18,090 bases of DNA from JAJPHF01 sp035293805 (lineage in GTDB: Bacteria > Chloroflexota > UBA6077 > JAJPHF01). Below are positions 12,970 to 18,090 of this stretch, one piece after another. The stretch covers positions 1-18,090 of the forward strand of contig DATGMD010000082.1 in assembly GCA_035293805.1 (NCBI GenBank). Reading direction: 5' to 3'. Made by a program: the position numbers and the translations under genes. Numbering within the stretch: position 1 is the stretch's first letter; each line of letters opens with the position of its first letter. The notes under the pieces were generated by a model, which had not been told where the DNA came from, searched no databases, and was given only the letters and a program-made list of their open reading frames with translations.

Positions 12970-14397
12970 TCATGGGGCGGGCGTCAGGGAGAGGGACTCG
13001 GCGGTGTAGGGCTCGAGCAGGCCGTCGAGGTCGACGGCGCGAATGGCCTCGTCGGGCACGACGGCGCGCGGCGGGTACTCGGCGGGCGGCGCGGGCTTGG
13101 TCGCGTCGACGATGATCGCCATGCTGGGGCGCGGCGTCTTCTCGCCGTTCGGGCCGAAGTTGTAGCCGACGGGGCTGAGGCCCCCCGGGCCGCCGATGTT
13201 CGGCACCATGACGAGGTCGGTGTCGGCGTGGAACCGCGTGCCGATGGCCCAGAGCACGTCGCCGTCGTTGAACACGTTCACGTCGTCGTCCACCACGACG
13301 ATCATGCGGAAGTTCTCGGGCTCGGTGAGCAGCGCGGCGTAGGCCGCCCGGCCCACCTCGGCGTCGGCGGTCTTCTTGATCGCCACGTAGCAGTGCATGC
13401 GGCTATGCGCCGGGACGTTCACCTGCTGCACGCCCGGCACGACCTGCTTCACGCGGCGGTAGACGCTGCCCATGCGCGGCAGGCTGCCCAGCACGACATG
13501 CTCGCGGTGGGCCGCGACCACGTCGTAGTAGATCGCGTCGCGGCGCATGGTAATGGCGGTTACGTCGATGTACGGCTTGTCGCCGTCGGCCGTGTAGTGG
13601 CCCGGCCACTCACCGAACGGCCCCTCGAACTGGCGCGCGCCCGGCGGGATGACGCCCTCGATGACGATCTCGGCCCGCGCCGGCACCGGCAGGTCCACCG
13701 TCTTCGCGCGCACCAGCTCCACCGGCTCGTCCATCAGCGCGCCGGCCTCGCCGAACTCCTCGCCGATGCCCGGCAACCGCGAGACGGCGCCCATCATGAA
13801 CCCCGGATGATGGCCGATGGCGATGGCGACCTCCATCGGGCGGTTGAGTTCCTCGTAGCGCCGCCGCAAGTAGTCGCCGTGGTGGCCGTCGTTGAAAAAC
13901 ACGCCCAGGCGCTGCGGCCCGAGCACCTGGTGGCGGTAGAGGCCGACGTTGACGGCGCCGCTGTCGGGGTCGCGCGCCACCAGGCAGCCGCCCGCGACGA
14001 ACGGCCCGGCGTCGAGGGCGTTGTGGGTGAGGATCGGCAGCACGTCGAGCCGCGCGTCGGCGCCGGTGAGCACCACGTCGTGCACGGGGCCGGCGGGCAC
14101 GTCCACGGGGCGGATCGGCTTGGCCTGGCGCTCGCCGTAGACGCGCACCATGTTCTCGACGTCGGTATCGAGGGAGAGGGCGAGGCGCTCGTAGGTGGCC
14201 GTCAGGTTCAGCACGACGGGGATGCGCGAGCCGCGCACGCGGCGGAAGACGAGCGCGGGGAAGCGCTGCTGCTGCTCCAGGCGCGCGGCTACAGCGGTGG
14301 CGCCCCAGCGCGGGTCGACCTCCTGCGACACGACGCGCACCTCGTCGGGCATGGTGCGCGCCACCTGGTCGAGAAACGTGCGCAGATCCTTCGGCAT
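12970..14397 (-). CDS. UbiD-family prenylated-FMN-dependent decarboxylase
   Basis: 475 residues from ATG 14397, with GGGAGG four bases upstream; the frame continues upstream but that stretch looks non-coding. UbiD enzymes reversibly (de)carboxylate aromatic, heteroaromatic or unsaturated acids using prenyl-FMN. The catalytic Glu-Arg-Glu set is visible: Arg155 in AVNVGLYRHQ (148-157), and Glu258 and Glu263 in FEGPFGEWPGHY, the spacing seen in fungal Fdc1 (Arg173, Glu277, Glu282). The C-terminal region has IKKTADAEVG and a VVVDDDVNVFNDGDVLWAIG segment typical of the family. The flavin prenyltransferase UbiX, needed for the cofactor, is not in the window. It is the first gene of the UbiD/PLP-enzyme/LLM operon and is divergent from the molybdenum hydroxylase genes. 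The substrate is unknown. Confidence 0.92.
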   Translation of the reverse strand: MPKDLRTFLDQVARTMPDEVRVVSQEVDPRWGATAVAARLEQQQRFPALVFRRVRGSRIPVVLNLTATYERLALSLDTDVENMVRVYGERQAKPIRPVDVPAGPVHDVVLTGADARLDVLPILTHNALDAGPFVAGGCLVARDPDSGAVNVGLYRHQVLGPQRLGVFFNDGHHGDYLRRRYEELNRPMEVAIAIGHHPGFMMGAVSRLPGIGEEFGEAGALMDEPVELVRAKTVDLPVPARAEIVIEGVIPPGARQFEGPFGEWPGHYTADGDKPYIDVTAITMRRDAIYYDVVAAHREHVVLGSLPRMGSVYRRVKQVVPGVQQVNVPAHSRMHCYVAIKKTADAEVGRAAYAALLTEPENFRMIVVVDDDVNVFNDGDVLWAIGTRFHADTDLVMVPNIGGPGGLSPVGYNFGPNGEKTPRPSMAIIVDATKPAPPAEYPPRAVVPDEAIRAVDLDGLLEPYTAESLSLTPAP

Positions 14398-14582
14398 GGC
14401 GCCTCCCTCGCGGCTGCAAGCGTTGGACTCGCTTCTTCTTAGCATAGCGCCGCGCCCCCGCGCCACGCCGGGCGTAGCCGGGCGCCGTACACTATGGTAA
14501 GCTGCGAAATCATCGGGGGCGCATGGCGCCCGACGCGGTGGAGCGCTGGCCCGGAGCAGTATCGGGAAGGGAGGTGCAGGCG
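14398..14582. promoter_or_regulatory. Divergent promoter region, UbiD / molybdenum hydroxylase
   Basis: A 185-bp gap. On the plus strand, GTACACT contains the -10 candidate TACACT (14488-14493), the same hexamer as upstream of the dehydrogenase homologue at 7715. On the minus strand, TATGCT (14446-14441) is a -10 candidate about 45 bases before the UbiD start. No convincing -35 is seen. The shared gap makes co-regulation of the two units plausible. Confidence 0.35.
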
Positions 14583-15041
14583 GTGGACCTGAACGTGAAT
14601 GGCCGCACGTACACGGTGGATGCCGAGCCCGACACGCCGCTGCTGTACGTGCTGCGCAACGATCTCGGGCTGACCGGCCCGAAGTTTGGCTGTGGGCTGT
14701 CGCAGTGCGGCGCCTGCGAGGTCCTCATGAACGGGCGCGCGACGCGCTCGTGCGTCACGCCCCTCTCGGCGGCCGAGGGGGCCGAGGTGATTACCCTGGA
14801 GGGGCTGGGCACCGAGGACAACCCGCACCCGCTCCAGCAGGCCTTCATCGACGAGCAGGCCGCGCAGTGCGGCTACTGCATCAACGGCATGATCATCACG
14901 GCCAAGGCATTCCTCGACAGCAATCCCAACGCCGACGAGGCGGCTATCCGGCAGGCGATGTCGCGCAACCTCTGCCGTTGCGCCACGCACCTGCGCATCC
15001 TGCGAGCCGTGAGCCGCTACGCACGGGGGCTACAGGCATGA
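14583..15041 (+). CDS. [2Fe-2S] subunit of a molybdenum hydroxylase (xanthine dehydrogenase family)
   Basis: 152 residues from GTG 14583, with GGGAGG eight bases upstream. The in-frame ATG at 14523 would add 20 unrelated residues. All eight cluster cysteines are present: Cys37-x4-Cys42-x2-Cys45-x11-Cys57 for the plant-ferredoxin-type cluster, and Cys96-x2-Cys99 with Cys131-x-Cys133 for the second. It passes electrons from the molybdenum site. It has no signal peptide. Its TGA overlaps the ATG of the molybdopterin subunit (ATGA), which implies coupled translation and an assembled complex. Since the partner has a Tat signal, this subunit is probably exported by hitch-hiking as a folded complex, as known for isoquinoline 1-oxidoreductase-type enzymes. 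It is related to CoxS and IorA. Confidence 0.93.
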   Translation: MDLNVNGRTYTVDAEPDTPLLYVLRNDLGLTGPKFGCGLSQCGACEVLMNGRATRSCVTPLSAAEGAEVITLEGLGTEDNPHPLQQAFIDEQAAQCGYCINGMIITAKAFLDSNPNADEAAIRQAMSRNLCRCATHLRILRAVSRYARGLQA

Positions 15042-17350
15042 GCGCGAACGAGCAGGCGCGAACCGCCGCCACCACTAGCGCGACCTCGACCCCGCGCCGC
15101 GGGCTCTCGCGGCGCACCTTCCTGAAGGCCAGCGGCATCCTCGTCGTCGGCGTCAGCGTGGCCGGCCCCGCGCGGCTGCTCTCGGCGCCCGCGGCGCACG
15201 CGCAGCAGCCGCCGCCATTCGGCGACCCGGCGGACCTGCTCGACTCCTGGCTGGCGATCGACGGCGACGGCGCGGTGACGGTCTACTCGGGCCGCGTCGA
15301 GCTGGGCACCGGCGTCGAGACGGCGCTCGTGCAGATCGCCGCCGAGGAGCTAGACGTGCCCCTCGACCGCGTCACCATCCTCCAGGGCGACACCGCTCGC
15401 ACGGTGGACCAGGGTGCCTCGGTGGGGAGCACCACGGTATCGCGCGGCGGCGCCGAGATCCGGCGCGCGGCGGCCGCGGCGCGACAGGCCCTCGTCGGCC
15501 TGGCGGCCGAGCGGCTCGGCGTGCCGGCCGACCAGCTCACCGTCAAAGATGGCATCGTCTACGTGGCGTCGGACCCCTGGCAGCCGAACGACCAGGCGCC
15601 CACGCGCAGCGCCTCCTATGGCGACCTGATCGGCGGCCAGCGCTTCGGCGTCGCGGTGAGCGACGACGCCCAGCCGAAGGACCCCGCGCAGTACACGATC
15701 GTCGGGCGGTCGATTCCGCGCGTGGACATCCCGGCTAAGATGGTCGGCACCTATCAGTACGTGCAGAACGTGCGCGTGCCGGGGATGCTGCACGGCCGCG
15801 TGGTGCGGCCCAGCCCGCCGCAGTCGGGCGTCACGCTGGTGAGCGTGGACGAGGACTCGGTGAGCGACGTGCCGGGCCTCGTGCAGGTGGTGCGGCAGGG
15901 CAACTGGGTGGGCGTGGTGGCCGAGCGCGAGGAGAACGCGATCAAGGCCGCGCGTCAGCTCAAGGTCACGTGGTCGGACCCGCCGGGGCTGCCGCCCCAG
16001 GCGGAGGTGTTCACGCTCATGCGAAACACGCCGAGCGACGATCGCGTGCTGGCCGAGGTGGGCGACGTGGACGGGGCGCTGGCGAGCGCGGCGCGTACCC
16101 TCCAGGCGACCTACGAGTGGCCGCAGCAGATCCACGCGATGATGGGGCCGGACTGCGGCGTGGCGGACGTGCGCGACGGCCGCGCGACGGTGTGGTCGGG
16201 CACGCAGTACCCGCTGGGGCACCAGCGGCTGTTGGCCCAGCGGCTCGGCCTGCCGATCGAGAACGTGCGGATCATCTACACGGAGGGCTCGGGCTGCTAC
16301 GGGCGCTACACGACCGACGACGCGGCCCTCGACGCAGCCATGCTGTCGCAGGCGGTGGGCCGGCCCGTGCGCGTGCAGTGGATGCGCCAGGACGAGCACG
16401 GCTGGGACCACGCGAACACGCCGATGCTGTTCGACATGCGCGCTGGCCTGGACGCGAGCGGCAACGTGGTGGCCTGGGAGCACCAAGCGTGGTCGGCGCG
16501 GCACACCGGCCAGGCGCTGCTGGGCGACCAGACCGGCGGCAACTGGGTGATCCCGCTCGACCCGGTGTTCGTGGGCGACGACACGCCGAAGTTCTACGAC
16601 TTCGCCAACCGCCGCTACGTGCTGCACGCCCTCGACCGCGCGGTGCTGCGCTACGGCAACAACCGCAGCCTGGGGGCGATTCTGAGCGCCTTTGCCGCCG
16701 AGTCGTTCATCGACGAGCTGGCGGCGGCGGCGGGCCAGGACCCGGTGCAGTACCGCCTGCGCTACCTGTCGGACCCGCGTGCCATCGACGCGCTACGGGC
16801 GGCGACGGAGCGCGCCGGCTGGGAGACGCGGCCCTCACCGAAGCGGGGCGCCGCGACGGGAGGCGTCCTGACGGGCCGCGGCGTGGCGCTGACCGAGTAC
16901 GGCGTGACGCCGCAGACGGGCACCACCTGGGTGAGCGCGGTGGCCGACGTGGAGGTGGACCCGGACAGCGGCGCGGTGCGGGTGCCGCGCATCGTGGTCG
17001 CGCACGATTGCGGGCTGATCGTCAATCCCGACGGCGTGCGCAACCAGATCGAGGGCAACGTGCTGCAAGGGCTGAGCCGCGCGCTGTTCGAGGAGGCCAC
17101 CTGGGACAGCACGGGCGTGACCAGCATCGACTGGCGGACGTACCCGATCCTGACGTTCAACGACGTGCCGGACGTGGACGTGGTGCTGATCAACCGCCCG
17201 GACGTGCGGTCGTCGGGCGCGGGGGAGTCGGGGTGCATCCCGCTGGGGGCGGTGATCGCGAACGCGATCCACGACGCGACGGGGGTGCGACTGCGCCGCG
17301 TGCCCTTCACCGCCGAGCGGGTGAAGGCCGCGCTCGCCCAGCGCGGATAA
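15038..17350 (+). CDS. Tat-exported molybdopterin-binding subunit (isoquinoline 1-oxidoreductase beta / xanthine dehydrogenase family)
   Basis: 770 residues from ATG 15038; the open frame upstream overlaps the [2Fe-2S] gene and is not real. A twin-arginine signal SRRTFLK (24-30) leads into a hydrophobic core and an AHA cleavage site at 53-55, so the mature enzyme works outside the cytoplasm. The molybdopterin-binding halves are visible in VELGTGVETALVQIAAEEL, RTLQATYEWPQQIHA, FAAESFIDELA and QDPVQYRLRYL. The catalytic glutamate is Glu730 in GAGESGCIP, equivalent to Glu1261 of bovine xanthine oxidase. Length and Tat signal fit the IorB-like branch, which hydroxylates N-heterocycles or aldehydes. 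There is no FAD subunit gene here, so a membrane or cytochrome acceptor is likely. No Mo-cofactor maturation gene is nearby. The actual substrate is unknown. Confidence 0.92.
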   Translation: MSANEQARTAATTSATSTPRRGLSRRTFLKASGILVVGVSVAGPARLLSAPAAHAQQPPPFGDPADLLDSWLAIDGDGAVTVYSGRVELGTGVETALVQIAAEELDVPLDRVTILQGDTARTVDQGASVGSTTVSRGGAEIRRAAAAARQALVGLAAERLGVPADQLTVKDGIVYVASDPWQPNDQAPTRSASYGDLIGGQRFGVAVSDDAQPKDPAQYTIVGRSIPRVDIPAKMVGTYQYVQNVRVPGMLHGRVVRPSPPQSGVTLVSVDEDSVSDVPGLVQVVRQGNWVGVVAEREENAIKAARQLKVTWSDPPGLPPQAEVFTLMRNTPSDDRVLAEVGDVDGALASAARTLQATYEWPQQIHAMMGPDCGVADVRDGRATVWSGTQYPLGHQRLLAQRLGLPIENVRIIYTEGSGCYGRYTTDDAALDAAMLSQAVGRPVRVQWMRQDEHGWDHANTPMLFDMRAGLDASGNVVAWEHQAWSARHTGQALLGDQTGGNWVIPLDPVFVGDDTPKFYDFANRRYVLHALDRAVLRYGNNRSLGAILSAFAAESFIDELAAAAGQDPVQYRLRYLSDPRAIDALRAATERAGWETRPSPKRGAATGGVLTGRGVALTEYGVTPQTGTTWVSAVADVEVDPDSGAVRVPRIVVAHDCGLIVNPDGVRNQIEGNVLQGLSRALFEEATWDSTGVTSIDWRTYPILTFNDVPDVDVVLINRPDVRSSGAGESGCIPLGAVIANAIHDATGVRLRRVPFTAERVKAALAQRG

Positions 17351-17369
17351 CCCGTAGGTGTAAACGCCC

Positions 17370-17397
17370 GCAGGACTACCCAGCAGAATAGTCCTGC
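17370..17397 (+). terminator. Stem-loop after the molybdopterin subunit gene
   Basis: Perfect 9-bp stem GCAGGACTA/TAGTCCTGC with a 10-base loop, starting about 20 bases after the stop at 17350. No T-tract follows. It probably acts with the stronger hairpin at 17420-17451. Confidence 0.45.
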
Positions 17398-17419
17398 CTG
17401 TCGGCAGCCGTAGAATGCG

Positions 17420-17451
17420 AAGCGTCCCCCGGCCACGGCCGGGGGACGCTT
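17420..17451. terminator. Bidirectional terminator-like hairpin
   Basis: 15-bp perfect stem (17420-17434 with 17437-17451) with only AC between the arms, so the real loop will be larger. It begins AA and ends TT, then CGTTG. It sits between the molybdopterin gene (plus) and the repeat-protein stop at 17472 (minus), where it can serve both convergent units. Confidence 0.6.
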
Positions 17452-17471
17452 CGTTGCTCGGAGGGTTGCGC

Positions 17472-18090
17472 TTACGCGGGGACCACGCAGTAGAAGAGGT
17501 TCTGGTCGGCGTAGTAGTAGTAGGCCGTGGCGCAGTCGAAGTAGGGCTCGTAGGTGTAGGTCTGGCAGAGGGGCAGATAGTCCACCGTCACCCCGTCCAC
17601 GACCACCGGCTGGAGCTTGGGGTCGACCGGCTGTCCGTACAGCGTCCCGAACGGCAGCGCGCAGGTGACGATGGGAGGCGCGACGACCGTCTGCACGACC
17701 GGGACCGTGACGTCCGAGTAGACCGGAGCGCTGGCGTAGATCGGAGCCGGCATGGTCCAGCTGACGTTGTTCACCTGGGTGGTGTTGTTCACGACGATGG
17801 TGCAGTCACCGCCGTTGCCGCCGTTGCCGCCGCGAGCGCCGGTGCCGGTCGCGTTGCCGCCGTTGCCGCCGTTGCCGCCGCACTGGCCACCGCCGATGGC
17901 GCCCGGCCCGTGCGCATTGCCGCCGTTGCCGCCGTTGCCGCCGGTCGCACCCGGCCCGTGCGCGTTGCCGCCGTTGCCGCCGTTGCCCCCCTGAGCGCCC
18001 GGACCAGTCGCATTGCCGCCGTTCCCACCGTTGCCGCCGGTCGCGCCGGTGCCGGTCGCGTTCCCACCATTGCCGCCATTACCGCCCTGG
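17472..18090 (-). CDS. GGN-repeat protein, C-terminal part (5' end off the right edge)
   Basis: The frame is open from the window edge to TAA at 17474-17472. About six 16-residue GGN repeats, the last interrupted by an inserted GGGQC, are followed by a tail of roughly 105 residues. The tail is not repetitive and is rich in Val, Pro and Tyr (a YYYY run near the end). It has Cys in DCTIV, TCALP, LCQTY, DCATA and FYCVVPA, plus one Cys in the repeat insertion: six in all, which suits disulfides in an exported protein. No known domain is recognised. If the identical window ends are joined, this is the direct in-frame continuation of the protein starting at 861, for a total of 446 residues. If not, it is a close paralogue. 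Surface structure or adhesion is a guess. Confidence 0.78.
   Translation of the reverse strand, partial: QGGNGGNGGNATGTGATGGNGGNGGNATGPGAQGGNGGNGGNAHGPGATGGNGGNGGNAHGPGAIGGGQCGGNGGNGGNATGTGARGGNGGNGGDCTIVVNNTTQVNNVSWTMPAPIYASAPVYSDVTVPVVQTVVAPPIVTCALPFGTLYGQPVDPKLQPVVVDGVTVDYLPLCQTYTYEPYFDCATAYYYYADQNLFYCVVPA
17805..18090 (-). repeat. Tandem 48-bp coding repeat, C-terminal end of the array
   Basis: Six 48-bp units continue to the window edge. The regular period is broken once, by a 15-bp insertion coding for GGGQC near 17880. The portion 17952-18090 is identical to 1-139. Confidence 0.9.

Noticed and set aside
14705..15037. N-terminal extension of the molybdopterin subunit to 881 residues
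   Set aside because: It is an out-of-frame reading of the [2Fe-2S] gene. The Tat signal shortly after ATG 15038 marks the real start.

Overview
This is a GC-rich bacterial window. The gene mix is two THI5/NMT1-type solute-binding lipoproteins, a UbiD-family decarboxylase, an LLM-class flavin oxidoreductase, acyl-CoA enzymes and a Tat-exported molybdenum hydroxylase. Together with the C/G-rich dispersed intergenic repeats it suggests an uncultured Chloroflexota-like organism. That placement is inference: there is no rRNA or marker gene. I see no tRNA, rRNA, CRISPR array, transposase, phage gene or replication gene.

Layout. Positions 1-861 (minus) hold the N-terminal part of a secreted protein built from 16-residue Gly-Gly-Asn repeats, running off the left edge. 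Positions 1473-4397 (minus) hold an acyl-CoA ligase, a GNAT acetyltransferase and an enoyl-CoA hydratase. A repeat-rich divergent region (4398-4787) follows. Positions 4788-6299 (plus) encode an unusual double-length PaaA-family (ferritin-like) protein. Then come a binding lipoprotein (minus, 6446-7576), an acyl-CoA dehydrogenase homologue (plus, 7923-9092) and a second binding lipoprotein (plus, 9356-10462). A minus-strand operon runs UbiD (14397-12970), a threonine-synthase-like PLP enzyme (12902-11544) and an LLM oxidoreductase (11547-10537). Divergent from it lie a [2Fe-2S] subunit (14583-15041) and a Tat-exported molybdopterin subunit (15038-17350). The window closes with the C-terminal part of a GGN-repeat protein (minus, 17472-18090).

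The two window ends matter. Bases 1-139 are identical to 17952-18090, and the repeat-protein fragments at the two ends are in the same reading frame. Joining them gives a 17,951-bp circle and one uninterrupted 446-residue protein: signal peptide, about 17 GGN repeats, then a Cys/Tyr-rich tail. The contig is either truly circular or was closed or ended by an assembler at the repeat.

How the genes may work together (inference). The set fits uptake and breakdown of an organic, possibly aromatic or heteroaromatic, acid. Binding lipoproteins would capture it. The extracellular molybdenum hydroxylase could hydroxylate a ring. UbiD could decarboxylate, and the ligase, dehydrogenase, hydratase and PaaA-like protein could act on CoA thioesters. 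The substrate is unknown. The most unusual items are the fused PaaA-like protein with complementary loss of metal ligands in its two halves, the closing GGN-repeat gene, and a perfect 56-bp palindrome between convergent genes.
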